DNA of 64,000 nucleotides from Brachionus rotundiformis (taxonomy: Eukaryota > Rotifera > Eurotatoria > Ploima > Brachionidae): contig JAESIW010000071.1 in NCBI GenBank assembly GCA_016802295.1, positions 334,507-398,506 of the forward strand, given 5' to 3'. The position numbers were made by a program, and so were the translations under genes. The notes under the pieces were generated by a model, which had not been told where the DNA came from, made no database searches, and saw only the letters and a program-made list of their open reading frames with translations. Positions 11,889 to 25,271 of this stretch are shown in pieces (position 1 is the first letter of the stretch; each line of letters begins with the position of its first letter).

Positions 11889-14083
11889 ATGCCACAAAAA
11901 TTATTTTTTACCAAATTAATCTTTATCGTTCAACTCATTTGTATTTATTCGACTATATTGGAACAATTTTCCAAAAACCTTGCCCAATCAAGCCTTCATC
12001 AATGTCCTGGTGCGAATAAGATTAAAATTTTAGAATGTAAGAGCATTTTAGATAAAAGATCAGATAGTTTACCAAATTATGTTTGTACATGTAGCCACCT
12101 TGACAGTGGCGATGTATTCAACTGCCTTAAAGTATATGTCGGTATGGCTCTCAAGGGTCATAACTTGTTGTACAAAAGATGGATTGATAAAGAAAATTGT
12201 ATGAGCATTTGTTTGAATACCACTTTAAATAATGGTCATCAATTTGACTGTAAATCTTTTGAACATTGGCACGGAAATTGTTCACAAAATTCAGATTCAG
12301 TAAATTCCCTAAACCATTTGTGTGCATCATTTAATGAAGGACAAAGAAAATCCCGACGAAATCATCAGGATCACCAGTCCAAGGCAAAATTGGACTATTG
12401 TGTTCTCAGCAATCAGACAATAAATTCTGCTCCAAGTGATTTTAATCTTAACAATGCAGTTACCTACTATGAACTATACTGCCATAGAGATAAAGAGACA
12501 AACACCACTTCTTATCATAGCCTTTCAATTTTTGATCAAACATCGAAACCATCAATCGTTGGTGAAAAAAATGGCTCTATTAAATGCTTAATTAATCAAT
12601 GTTTGAATGGAGGAACTTGTATACTTGACCAAAGCGATCAGTTTACATGCATCTGTGATAAATTCCATTATGGAACTTATTGTGAACTTGGTTAGTAATT
12701 AATAATTTAAATAAAGAATAAGATAAACTCAAAACTGGCTTAATAAGTTTTTTTTTATTTTCAAAAATTATCAATTAAGTATAAGTCTTTAAATTGTATT
12801 TCTAGAATCTTTGGGAAAAAGCTGCTTCAAAAATTACATGGAAATATACATTCAGTTAGATCTAGCGGATAGATTGAATTTTAAACTAATAGACCTATAT
12901 GTTAATAATCAAGTAGGTCCCAATTATTGCCGAATTAGAAGATACAACCAAACTTATGCCAAGTTCAGAATACCATACGAAGCCAATCGATGTTCTACAC
13001 AAATAGATGTATAGTTAAAAAATTTAAAAATTAAAAAAATTAAATTAATTAATTAACTGAAGACAAAGGACCACCAAACTGTGTTTACAAACAAATTGTA
13101 TTTATCTAATGACGAAAATCCCATGTCAATTTTCCAATGTATTACTAAAAAAAATATGAGCTTAGTGGAAGATACAAGCAACCAAAGCTCATCTAAAAAG
13201 TCTGAAGATTTATGCTTCGTTGACTTTCTTAATCTAAAGTAAAATATTAAAAAAAATGGTTTTAATTTAATTAAACATTAGACAAAGATTAGATATATTT
13301 TCTGATCATGAGTATCAAAATCGAATTATAAAAACTTCAAAAATAAACCGTGATCAGCCAGTTTATGTAGAATTTTTGGTCCATAGTTCAGATAAAATAA
13401 ATGAATTAATTCAATTAGATGAAAAGCTAAAACATTTTCATTTAACTATTCCAGAATGTTGGCTTTCAACAGATGAACAAGGAACAGATATAATTCAATT
13501 GTTAATCAAAAATGGGTATTTTAAAAATAAAAAAATAAATAATTAATTTAAAAATTATTTTTTTGATTCTATTATAAGATGTTCAAAAGATAAAGTTATA
13601 TTTGATAAAATATCAATTAGAAGAAATTCGATTAGGTTTTTATTCTATTTTGATTCATCATTTTTGCACCAAATTTCAACCAATTCAGTTTATTTACACT
13701 GTATGCCGGAAATTTGTACCGATGCCTCCCGAGTTCTCAGAGACTACTCGAATTTTTACTCTCATTTCAGATCTTGTAAAGAATTGAACAAAAATTGTCA
13801 ACCAAAATCACTCAAGCGAAGTCCAACAACTAATTATAATCTAATTAATGTCCTAAATCCGAACCAGAACGAAATTGGGCACAAAAAAAACTGTTCAATA
13901 AAATACAGCATAGGTCCTATTCAAGTTATTGGGAAAAAGACTAATTTGTTATCTAATCTAGAGAGTAAAAAGCCTTTAATTGCACAAGAAGAAACAGTAT
14001 TTTCAAAAAGTGCGAAAGTTATTATAAATATTAATAAAATTTTATTTTTTTATTCATTTTATATTTTTAAATTTTTAACTTAA
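11889..14083 (+). CDS. Secreted EGF-like + zona pellucida (ZP) domain protein
   Basis: Five coding exons by splice signals and frame: 11889-12690, 12806-13008, 13063-13238, 13282-13515 and 13579-14083 (1920 nt, 639 residues). The N-terminus has a hydrophobic signal sequence (FFTKLIFIVQLICIYSTIL). A Cys-rich region of unrecognised type follows. An EGF-like repeat with six Cys lies at about residues 232-266 (CLNGGTC...FTCICD...GTYC). Exons 2-5 then encode a ZP module: ZP-N starting CFKNYMEIYIQLDL with the Cys pair closing near CSTQIDTKD, and ZP-C with HSSDK, IPECW and a CTDASR-like Cys cluster. A basic SLKRS site after the ZP domain could be a processing site, and the C-terminus is hydrophobic (ILFFYSFYIFKF). 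ZP proteins polymerise in extracellular matrices or apical coats. The exact role is unknown. Confidence 0.82.
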
Positions 14084-14318
14084 CTTTATAATTGTTAATA
14101 AATAGTTATTTAATTTATTTTAATTTCCATCCTTAATACCAAACTTGCTCACTTTCAAATCGCTTTCAAACTAAAGCCTTTCTGTCCCGATTGAGATTAT
14201 TCTTAAAATTTAGCCGAAGTAAAGTTAAGTTTTTAAAGCAACTAAAGCCAATCGCACATGTAAAACAAAAATTAAAATACTTTAATTAAAAAATAAAATT
14301 ATAAAAATTTTAATTAAA

Positions 14319-16250
14319 ATGGTTGAAAAAAGTAAAACATCTGATCTGACCAAGACTAAGGCTAAAAAAGTGCTCTTTGCCACGTTTGAGAACGATAACA
14401 AAACAGTTCTTAAAGAAATAAAAAAGTAATTACTTTAATTTAAAAAGAGACAGATATAATTGTGTTAAATAAGGCTCTTTTCCGGAGTTATAATTACAAA
14501 TTTGTCTGGACAAGATGAAGAAAAATCGCGATACCAACTCGAGTTTGTCAATTACAAAGCTTGCAAAGATGCCAAGAACCAACTGAGCGAAAAATTTACC
14601 CAAGATGTTCTCAAAATTGAATCTGCTTTGCAACAAGTAATTGAAAGGAAATAATTTTTTAAATTAATCCAACTAATTGAAGTAATTTTAGAAAAAAAAA
14701 GAAAATGTCAAAACACAAAAGTCCAAGCTAAAACAAGAAAAACAAAATGGCAATGTCTTTGAAGTAAATGTGCCAAAAATTATTATCCGAAATCTTAGCT
14801 TTAAAGTAAATAAAATATTAGATAGAATAAGGAGATAAATTTTTTTTTAATTTTTTACTAGTTTGACGAAGATAGTCTAAAAAAAGAAATGGAATTATTT
14901 GGTAAAGTAAAGCTTGTAAATATACCAAAGAAAGAAGATGGCAAAATGAAAGGCTTCGGATTTGTTGTCTTTGAAAATATGAAAATAGCCAAACAGGCCA
15001 TCGAGAGTCTCAATTCAGACGATAAGAAGCTTATGGGAAAAAAAGTGGTAGCCGACTGGTGCTTGCCAAAAAGACTTTTTTTAAAAAATATGCAGTCACA
15101 GGCTGAAAATGAGCAAGATGAATCGGAAAAATCAGCAAACTCGGATGAAAGCGAAAGCGAAGAGGAAGCCCAAGAGCCTGAGCAGACAAATGGAAAATTT
15201 GAGCGCAAAAAAAGAGAGGGTACCCAAGATGTGCTAGAAAAGCGAACTGTTTTTGTCCGCAATTTGAGCTACGATTCCAATGAAGAATCGGTAAAAGAAT
15301 TGTTTTCCAAATTTGGAAAAATCAAATATGTAAAAATATGCTGGGATAAAGAACTAGAACGTCCCAAAGGCACTTGTTTTATCCAATTTGAATCAAGCCA
15401 AAGTGCACTAGATGCTTGCGCTGAGTCCGAAATACTTGAATTGGACTCGAGACTTTTGAATGTTGACATGGCAGTTTCCAGAAATCAAGTGAACCAATTA
15501 GCCGAGGACAAAAAGCTATCCGAAAATTTACCAAAAGATAACAGAAACTTGAATCTGGCAAAAGAAGGAGTTATTTATCCAAACTCTTACGAGGCCGAAG
15601 GTATGAGCAAAAGCGATTTGATAAAAAGACAAAAATTAGAGGCAATCAATACTGAAAAGCTCAAATTGTTGCACTTTTTTGTCTCACCTACTCGGTTAAG
15701 TGTTCACAATATTCCAACTAAAGTGTCAGATGAGGACTTGAGGAGCATATTTATGAAAGCCATTGGCGAGGTCCCGGGAAAGACCAAACGTACTAACATA
15801 ATCGAATGCAGGATTATGCGAGACTTGACCAGGATATCGACCAATGGAGTTGGCAAATCAAAAGGCTACGGTTTTGTCGAGTTTACCAGCTTTGATTTGG
15901 CCAAGAAAGCTCTTAATGCTACCAATAACAATCCAGAAGTGTTTGACAATGGTACAAGATTGATTGTACAATTTAGCATTGAAGACATGAGGGCATTGAA
16001 AAAGAAAAAAGAGCGAAACGAAAAATCCAAAAACAAAAACGCCAATTTCAAGCCTAAATTGAATAAAATAAATAGCCAAAATGCCAATGTGATAGAAGAC
16101 GACTTGGACAGTAAGAAAAAGATAAAGGAAAAAAATTTGATCAAAGTTCACATGTTAGAAAGAAAGTTGTCCAAGCGAATGTCTCAAGATAGCTTGATAT
16201 CAAATAAACACTCGCCTTTAACTAAAAAATTAAAAAAATCAAAAAAATAA
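14319..16250 (+). CDS. RBM28: RNA-binding protein 28 / Nop4-like nucleolar protein
   Basis: Four exons: 14319-14425, 14474-14636, 14692-14805 and 14862-16250 (1773 nt, 590 residues). It contains several RRM domains. The first, weak N-terminal one (VLFATFEND, then VIITNLSGQ) is degenerate. The clearest begins IIIRNLSFKFDEDSL with RNP1-like KGFGFVVF. A third begins TVFVRNLSYDSNEESV with KGTCFIQF. A C-terminal RRM begins RLSVHNIPTKVSDEDL with KGYGFVEF. An acidic SEESE-type linker lies between the second and third, and the tail is Lys-rich. Domain order, linker and the sequence of the central RRMs match the RBM28/Nop4 family, which acts in 60S ribosomal subunit biogenesis in the nucleolus. It lies about 235 bp downstream of the ZP gene on the same strand. 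Confidence 0.85.
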
Positions 16251-17547
16251 TTTTATTATTTTTTTTTAATTCTAGAAAAATAAAAAATATTCAATAGAAA
16301 AGTTTGATTCTATTAGAATATAACACAAAAAAACTCTTTATTTGGTTTATTTTCTACAAAATTGATAGGTCTTCAATTGGGCTTCTTGTTTCTAAATTAA
16401 TCTTTAAATTTAATTTAGATTCACAATTATTTAAATAGCTTTTCATTTGGTTCTACACAAGTTAATGAAAATATTGTATTTTTATATATGGTATTGTAAT
16501 GTGTCCTTGGCAACTAAGAAAACATATTAGTCTCTTTAATTTAAAGTACAATTCCAATACTAATCAAGATTTTTAAAATTAATTAAAATATTCTAAAAAC
16601 GTCAATTTGTCATTTAAAACAAAAAATGATATTTGAGAAATCAAATAAATTTGATCATATTTAAAAATAAGATTTTATTAGTATTACAATTAGTTGTTTT
16701 GGTTTTCTTTCTTTAAATCTTGACATGCCTACCAATACTCATTTATTTTAATTTTAGATTAAATTAAATGAATTCTAGGATTACATCCTTTTTTTTAGAT
16801 CACCACAATCAAAACAGAATTAAATCTTATCTATTAATAAATAATTTAATTTTTTTTTAAAGTTTAAATATTGTTCTATAAAAGGAATATTTATTTACAT
16901 AAATAATATCAACACCATTAAATAAATTAATTTAAGTTTTTTCATCTTAGACTAAAAATTACCTAAAATTAGCTTTATATATAACATACTTATCGAAGAT
17001 TTTAAAAATAAGGATCTTAAACTTTTAATAAATAAAACAAAATTATGTTGGTTAAGTTAATAGAACGCTTTTTTTCCCAAAATATAATTAGATTTTCTAT
17101 TTTTAGATTGGAAAATTAATAAACAATTTTAACCCAAATTTACTAACCGTATGATAAAATTTAAGAAAATTTTTTTAAATACTAAAAACGTTTATATAAT
17201 ACTCAGACTGTATTCAAGAAAAATTTAATTTACTTAATTTTTAGGCGTCAAAAGGATATAAATTAAACCTAATTTAAAGTATATATTACATAAAAAATTT
17301 CAATATTTTTTAGAAGCATTTTTACCAGAATTTATTAAATTAGTTTTAAATTAAAATTTTAAATTATTAATTTTATATGAAATGATAAATAACTTAGGTA
17401 ATTGTATTATAAAATTAATCAGATCTAACAATTTTTCGTATCCAGTTTCAATTTAAATTAACAGTAGAAGAAAATTGACTTTAAATTAAAATATAATCGA
17501 ATTTTTCTAAATTAGAAAATATTTGGTATCCAAAAGGTAAATATAAA
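16251..17547. other. Convergent intergenic spacer between RBM28 and CCDC51
   Basis: About 1.3 kb of AT-rich DNA with stops in all frames, lying between two convergent 3' ends. It presumably contains both 3' UTRs. I see no exon, RNA gene or notable repeat. Confidence 0.6.
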
Positions 17548-18450
17548 TTATTTATTAAATAAAATTGAACCTAAAATAATTAAACCAAAAACAAGCGTTG
17601 GATAAAAAATGTTCTTTGGCAAATCAAATTTTTGCTCTTTATTTTCTTTACTCTGTGCTAGGATTAATTGAGTAATCATGTGCTTTTGATTTTCAACCTT
17701 TTCTCCAACTGAATCGATTCCAGAGCTCAAATCTTTGCTCAAACTTTCTTGTTGCTGTTCCATGTAGGCCAGAATTTGTTTCATCTTTTCAAACTCTTCT
17801 TTATCATAGTTCAAAATTTCCCTAATATTTGCATTACGAATATAGCTAAGTAACCATGCGCTCAATATACCAAGACTGGTGCATAAAATAGACAAACCAA
17901 GCTGTAAATATTTGGTACGTTCGACTCGTATCCTCTCTTTTTCTTGGGCATCTCGGAGCGAAGTTGATAAGAAAAAAAACATGTCACGCTCTTTGCTTTC
18001 TTTAAGCCTGTATTCGTCTACTATTTTTGACTCTTGTTGAAGCAAGCTGTGCTCTTCGGTAAACAGTTTTAGGTACCGGGCATCTGTTCTGGCAAGTCTA
18101 TCCATTTCGTCCCTGAGATCGCGCAGCTTTTGCTGTGTTTCGATCAGCTGGCCATTCAGATCTCGGCGTTCATTCTGTGCATGCAAAAAGTTTCGCTCTG
18201 CCTTGACAATCAAATTTTTTTATCTCTTGAATTAGATGACCAGTCTAATACCTACGTCAAGTACGGTGTCCTGCGCTTGCTTGATTTCTTTTATCCCTAT
18301 TGTCTCTTCATATATTGACATGTATTCAGATAGTTTAACTCGGAGTTTGTCGTTTAAGGCGTCCAGTGTTTTGACTGACTGTGTTTGAGTGACCACCCTT
18401 GGGCTCACATGAACCGACCGCTTAAAAGCACTCAAAAATTGCACCAACAT
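17548..18450 (-). CDS. CCDC51: CCDC51 / MITOK-like mitochondrial inner-membrane protein
   Basis: Two exons on the minus strand: 18450-18256 and 18201-17548. They are joined across a 54-nt intron whose acceptor GTCAAG gives the continuous sequence DTVLDAERNFLHAQ (849 nt, 282 residues). The N-terminus is basic and hydroxylated (FLSAFKRSVHVSPRVV), as in mitochondrial presequences. Long coiled coils follow (ERRDLNGQLIETQQKLRDL...). Two hydrophobic helices are visible: LGLSILCTSLGILSAWLLSYI about two-thirds in and YPTLVFGLIILGSILF at the very C-terminus. This plan matches CCDC51, described in mammals as the pore-forming subunit of the mitochondrial ATP-sensitive potassium channel (MITOK). The length is shorter than in vertebrates. 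It is divergently oriented from the PHF24-like gene. Confidence 0.75.
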
Positions 18451-19411
18451 TGCGTTAATTTAAATTAGGGAAATTTTGGAAAATTTTAAATTGTAAATTT
18501 TGGCATAAATTTATTTATTAAGTAATTTTTATTTGTCTTAAATTTATTTTACCATTTTACCATTTAAAAAGATCGCTTATTTCTAAATTTTTTATTATCT
18601 TTTATTTTATTTTTCTAAAAATTTGAATAAAAAATTGAATTTTTTTCTTAAGATTAAATTAAATGTTTTGTCTTGTTTTATCAAAAGAAAAATTATTTAA
18701 TTAATAAAATAAATGATTTAATATTCAGAAAGGTATTTTAAAAAAAGTTTAGCATATCAATGCAAATAATTTTATTGAAATTTTTTTAAACATGAAACAA
18801 GAGATGGTTTATTTGGAACAAATGGTTTATTTTCTTTTTTATTAAAATTATTAACTTTTGTTTTATCATTTAAAATTAGATAAAATAAGCTACTATGTAA
18901 ATGAAATTTAGGCAATTACCATTACCTTTTGTTTTTTTTCCATTTCAAAGCTAATATTGACTAATAACCACATACCTAGACATTTTGGATCTTTAGACAA
19001 CCATTTTCTATTGTCAATTCACAGGTTTCTTGACAACTAAACACTAAAATTTAAATTGAAAGGAAGTAGACTCAAGCTTTTTTCTTTCTTTCTCCTCAAA
19101 GCGATTAAAATGCTAAGTTTTTATTTTTCTGAAATTTAAATTCTTGGAAAATAACATTTTCTAGTTCTTCAAAACAATTTTAGAAAAACTTTTTTTCATT
19201 AAAACTCGACTAATTTGAAATTTAAATCGGCTTTTTCTTGGAACAGGAAGCCTTAGCAATAAGCAAATCGATTATTTCATTTAAAACTCATGATAATTTA
19301 AGCAATTTAAAGAAAATGAACATAAACAAAAAGCCTGGTATAAAAAAAGCCGTGCTCGTTTCAAGACCATGTAATTAGAGAGCTTTTTAAAAAATTTTAA
19401 AAGTCTTTTTA
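18451..19411. other. Shared upstream region of divergent CCDC51 and PHF24-like genes
   Basis: Roughly 960 bp of AT-rich sequence between two divergent start codons, so both promoters should lie here. I see no clear TATA box or other defined element. Confidence 0.5.
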
Positions 19412-21753
19412 ATGTCAATAAACCAAGCTTTGAGAGATGTATCATCAGCAAACAAGCATTTCCTGAGCCATCGATCCCTTCAAACAGAGAAGCTTTGGAA
19501 AGAGGACAAAATCTACTTGTTGCCAATGATGCCCACTGATTTGGACGAGAAAGAAGCCTATTTGGAAAAAGAGTACAGATGTTCGTACTGCGATCAGCTC
19601 TATGATGATCAAACTTTGGAATGCAAGGTTTGCTCCCGGGTGGCCCATATTGACTGTCTTTTTCGCCGGGGACACCTTGACTCACCAAATGTGGCCCAGA
19701 AAACCGATTGGAGCTGCTCGGACTGTGTAACCAATTGATATAATTTTACCATTTTCTTTTTTGTTTAATTTAATTATTTCTAGTGTGACTTGAGCAAATG
19801 TCTCCAAGATGATGAGATGCGAAAAATAATTAATATCTTTGATGAGTTAGATTTTAAAAAATGTTTAAAAAATTTTTTATTTTTAAAAAAAATTAAAGTT
19901 AATTTTTTTATCAAGATTGTTATGTGATGTTTGACGATTATATTAGAGTCAAAAAGAGGCTGTATGAAGAAAATGGTGATGCCATGACTGAAGAAAAGTA
20001 TCTCGAAGAGGAAAGAAAATTTCGATTTATGGACAAAGACTGTTCGGGTTCCATAACTTGGAACGATTTTTTAAACTATGAATCAGCTAGCTTAATTGCT
20101 AGAAAAAATAAGGTAATTTATTTTGTTGAATGTTTCTGAGTATTTTCATAAGGATTCTTTTATTTTTTATTTTTAAATACAAATTTTAGTTAGTTTTGGC
20201 TATTTGTTTGTCTTAAATAAGAAAACTAAATTTTTATGGCAAATTTTTAATATATCATTTCATTTCATTTTAATTATTAAATACATTTAAATTATATTGA
20301 AATAAATTTGCAAATAATTGAGCTTTTTTTTTATAAATAATTTAAATCAATATTTTAATTTTAAGTTAATTAACTTCTTTTACACGGATAAACGAGGAGG
20401 TAAACAAAATTTAAAGTTTTGTTATTTACTTTAGAGTGAATTTTAATGCTACCTATTTTAAATTTAAAGAAATATTTTTTATTTTTAGACGTAATTGAAT
20501 TAAAAAGAAAAGTCAATAAATGAATAATAATTAGCTGAGTAAATTTATTTAGCTTTTTTTCTATTAAGAAAATAAAATGTTTTATACTGAATTTATCTTG
20601 ATAAATTTTTCAATTCGAGCTGATTAAGCTTTTGTTATTGTCGCGTGTTAGAAACAAGTCAAGATAGGAGAACTAATTAAAAGTTTTTTGATTAAGATTT
20701 TGCTTCTTTTTGGTAGAAATGAACAAAATTTTCTTTTTAAAATTTGATATAATATTCATAAAATTGAAAAAAAATGTAAAAATTTGAATTAGATTGAGCT
20801 GTCAAATCACTTGAAGACTAAAGAATTGATAAAAGCCAAACATTTGTTTCTAAAACATGATAAAGAAAAACAGTTAATGATAAATAAAGAGGACTCGAAA
20901 AAGTGCTACATCGAGTATATACAAAGCTTAAGATTGAAACTGGGCGCAGTATTTAGTGACCATATTAGCCAATGCATTGACATGTTTGGATTAAATCCCA
21001 ACAGTGATCAAAAGACCAAGTAAATTACGCTTTTAATAGATCAAAATTAGATAAAAAATGAAACAACCTAGCTCAGCTAAAACCATGTGGCCAGAGTTTA
21101 TCCGCAAAATGACTGTTCTGCTCTTGTATGATCGTCTTAATTCACCTGTGTTCACTCCAAGGTCATGGAAACCAGGCCTTTGGTATTCCATTGACACAAA
21201 TCGAGCTTACCACAGTGACAGATCGACTCATAACGAAACAGTTATTTTACCATTCATTGATAGATCGAAAAATATGCCAGAAAAAAGTCCTATTCAAACA
21301 GATACTTATCTTCAAAGCCAATTTGGTTCTCATGAGTTTGTGATTAGATCGAAACAGAACGATTCGAGTCTGAGCATTGTGGACAATTTGCTCAAATCAG
21401 AAGATGAATATGACATATTGGAAGAAGACGACCAATTCAAGCCTAGGCGAAATTTAAAAAAATCAAAATTTAGAAAGTCCTATCATGAATCATTTTTGTC
21501 CAGAAAAAGCAGAAATTTGACTCTGGAAGAGCCAAGCTCATCCTTGTTCAAATCAAATTTCCACTTGCCCAATTTGGTTAATTCAAGTCATTTTGAAAGT
21601 AATTCAAGTTCAAATTATTTTCCAAGTACCAAGAATAGATATTTTACAAACTTGAATTCAGAACGTATTAAAAGAAGCCAAAAAGGCTTCCAAATCGACA
21701 CTAAACATCAAAATGATTTAAATATTGTAAATAAAATTATTGCTAATTATTAA
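19412..21753 (+). CDS. PHF24: PHF24/GINIP-like protein with PHD finger and EF-hand
   Basis: Five exons: 19412-19726, 19784-19862, 19916-20112, 20793-21019 and 21072-21753 (1500 nt, 499 residues). Four introns are 52-57 nt except the third (680 nt). A PHD-type zinc finger starts at CSYCDQLYDDQTLECKVC, followed by H, C and a WSCSDC end. An EF-hand calcium loop DKDCSGSITWND follows in exon 3. The conserved segment AKTMWPEFIRKM spans the exon 4/5 joint. PHD followed by EF-hand plus this W-P-E-F segment is the layout of vertebrate PHF24 (KIAA1045, GINIP), a neuronal partner of G-alpha-i that modulates GABA-B signalling. The long C-terminal tail (about 200 residues, Ser/Arg/Lys-rich with an acidic EDEYDILEEDDQ patch) is not recognised in that family. 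Function by homology only. Confidence 0.7.
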
Positions 21754-22712
21754 TTATTTAATTTAAAATCAAAAAGAAAAAGTAATAAGATCACATTTTC
21801 TATGTTGATGATAAATTAGTCATATAATTTTAGTAGGCAATTTAATTTGTTTTTAAATGAATAAAATAAAATTTTATATTGCTTTATTCAATTAGTTTTA
21901 AATACATGATTTTGTTAATTGTTAATTATTTGTTTAAATAAAATAAAAACTAATTAAATAGATTTGAATTTTTGACAAACTTTACCTAGATGAGCCAACT
22001 CGACCAATTTTTGCTCATGAAAAAAAGAGAAAATTTATTGATAAAATTTTCTTTAAATTAATAAAATTTAAAATTTTTTTATTTAATTGGCCTTTTAAGA
22101 CGTATAAATACTATCATGAGAGCAAGACATATCAAAAATAGTATTGATTAAATTTAAAAAAAAGAACAATTAAATCAAAAACCCATTATCTAAAATGAAT
22201 ATTTGTTCTGAAAGATTAGACTTTTTACTCGAATTACTCTCGAAATGATTATGAAGCATAATTTATTTTAGACCATTTTTTTTTAATAAACTAAAATATT
22301 ATAATTTTTCTCAGCCATTATTATTATTATTATTTGAAAATATTTTTTTAAACTAGCCAGTTTTAGTAGGATTTTTATAATGAAAGTGCTAGTTAACAAA
22401 ATTATGATAGATAAGGTGCCTCGAACTAGACTAAGCACAATTTACACAATCTAAAAAAACAGATTTTTAAAAATTTTAATTTTTTTAAAAAACAATTATT
22501 TTATTCTTTACTTCATTTGTTTTAGAGTTATTTAATTTTAAACTTTGCTAATTGTTTAAGAGTACCTAAATTAATTTTTTTTCATTTTAAAAGTTTTTTT
22601 ATATTTACTATTGTTGCAAAATTTCAATTCATTTTAAATGTTTAATTACACTCTGATCGTAATTAAGTTTGTTTAAATTAACTTTAATAGTAATCAGATA
22701 AATAATTGCTAT

Positions 22713-22760
22713 TACGCAACCAACTGCTGGATTAAAACAAGGTGCAGCAGTTGGTTCGTA
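22713..22760. other. Perfect-stem hairpin (possible small-RNA precursor)
   Basis: The arms AACCAACTGCTG (22718-22729) and CAGCAGTTGGTT (22745-22756) pair over 12 bp. The stem extends outward through TACG/CGTA across a single bulged C, giving a 16-bp stem with a 15-nt loop. The stem is G/C-richer than the surrounding DNA. Size and shape would suit the core of a small-RNA precursor, but I recognise no known miRNA seed. Confidence 0.35.
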
Positions 22761-25271
22761 TATGAACGATCGTATTAGATGTTTTGTTCAACAAAAACTT
22801 CATATTTTTCGTAATTAATTATTCTCTAAATTTTTTTATCTAATTATATTTAATAATTGAAATCTTATTTTTATGTTTATGGTCGGAATCTGGTCTAATT
22901 TTACTGAATTTTTGGTAATGTCAAGCAGAAATTTTAAAATTAGTTTATCATTATCTTCTTTTGAGACTAATTATTTCAAATATAATTAAGAAAATATTCA
23001 ATAGTGGCACAAAAACATAATTCTAAATTAAAAAATTTACTCAAGAAACTTGAGGTAGAATATTCGAAAGCATATTCTTGAATATTCTTTTAACTAGTTT
23101 TGGAAAAGAAACTGGTTAATGATTCGAATGAGTGAGCAGACTAGACCTGATTATATCACGTTCTTATTAATTAAATAAAACCACGTAAAATAAATTTTTT
23201 TTATAGCAAAAATTTCCAAGACAAGAGCCCATCCGAAAAATAGAAAATTTCTGATTATTTTGTTTGTTTAAGAATTTTTTGGAAAATCAACACAACTCTT
23301 TGGAGCTCTAGTCATGAAAAAAATCTAATACCCAGGCATATTTTGTTTAATTATTTATGAAAACTGACAAAAATTGTAATAACTTAATAAAAAAAATATT
23401 TTTAAGCAAATTTATTAATTTAGAGAGAAAAAAATTGAAATAATTGCCTATTTAAATGAGCATTTATAAGTAAATTAGAGTTTAAAGATGACCATCACGT
23501 GAAGTTTGATCGCCCATGAAAATCAATCAATATTGATTGAGTGGAGCTCTTTTTTCCCGAGATGAAAAAACGTCCATCAAAACTAGAAAAGGTTATTATA
23601 TGGTTTATTGGCAAAATTGAGTTATTAGTATTTATAAATCTAGATCTATGAAACCATGATAAGTCAGTCAAAATATTTCTTTAAATTTTTGCTCAGTCTA
23701 AGCATAAAAGTTTTATAAACTAAAAATCTGATCTATAAATACTAAATAGTGATATTTGGGCTATAAATTAGACTTTTTTATCTATTTCTTTCTCTCTCAA
23801 TCTCAATCTCTCTTGATATTCTCTAATTTATTTGATTGCTCAAAAGCAGTCTATTTTCAATTAACTCGATGCAATAAAACTGCTTCAGGACTCAGGACCT
23901 CAATATTTAAAATATCTTTTTTGTAGAATATTTTATTATCTATTTAGTTTATCTAAAATCAATTTAAAATTGTTTCAATATTTAATTTTTTTTTATTTAT
24001 TTCCGGTTTAGCAAGTAACTTTAGAGTGATTAATAGCAGGATGAGTTTTAAATAATCAATCACCAGATGATTTCAGCATTACTTTTGGATATTTTGTCAC
24101 TCAACACTGTATTCCAAATTACCAACTCATTATTTCTAAATTTCTCAAGTAATAATATAAAAAAAATTTTAAGCATAAATAGTAGTTGTAATCAACACCT
24201 TTTTAAATATTCTTTTATAAATATATGTATTTTTAATTTTCAAATAAAAAATCTAGCATAGCTAATTTTTAAAAGCGTAATAAACATTTTTGTATAAAAA
24301 GTGTATTTAGTGTGCACATATTAGCTAAAGTAAGTGGTCCATTTGACAAGTTTTTGAATTTTGTTTCATAAGCAGATAGCCTTAATTAAAACTAATTGTG
24401 TACACATCTACAATGATGGGTCTGCACGGTCAATTTATTTTATTATTTTAATTTTCAAATTTTAAACATATGATATTTTAATTAATCGCAGAAATTGCTG
24501 ATTAGAGTCTGATATATAAAAATTTATATATATTTTTTTTTTCATTTTTTAATAAATTAAAATCTAAACTAATTGTAAAATTTCGCTTCTACATAGCTGT
24601 GGGTATTCAAAACCATATATTGTGGTCATTTTATTTAGAAAGCTAAATATTTTCGTATTTTTTGATATTTTCAAAAGCCTAGATACATAAAAAATTATAC
24701 TAAACTAGTTTAAGATTATTTTTTTTGTATAGAGCGGATCTTAGACAAAACAATAGATTCAAAAATAGTTTTTTTTTTGGGTCAGGGCATCTAGTTGACA
24801 GATGAGGTATTTTTTTTGGAAAGTAAATATATTTTAATCAGCTGATTATGATGAGCGGTATAAAGTTTTGTTTGCTTGGGATTTTATTTCTAAATTTTTT
24901 AGCTATTTTCACCCTAAGTGTTTATTAGAAGCCTATAAAAACAATTGTGCAACCGGGGTTCAGCTATCTATCTGAGGATATATCAGTAGCTAGTTTATGG
25001 CTCTATCATAATTTAGGTGATATCGATTTTTCTGCTTAATTTTCCTTTAACTTTGGCGCTCTCTTCATCAAATCTATATTAAATTCAAATTAAGCTCAAA
25101 TTTGGACACCCATAAAGCCTTTGCCAATATAGCCTGGTCTAACTCGTACGCTACTAAGGGACTAGTAGAGCATATCGAGCCGAGAGCCAAGTCAAGATCT
25201 TTAATTATATTCTAAATTGATTTTGTTCCTTAATTATTTGGCAATTTGTGAGCGAGACATTGGCATATAAA

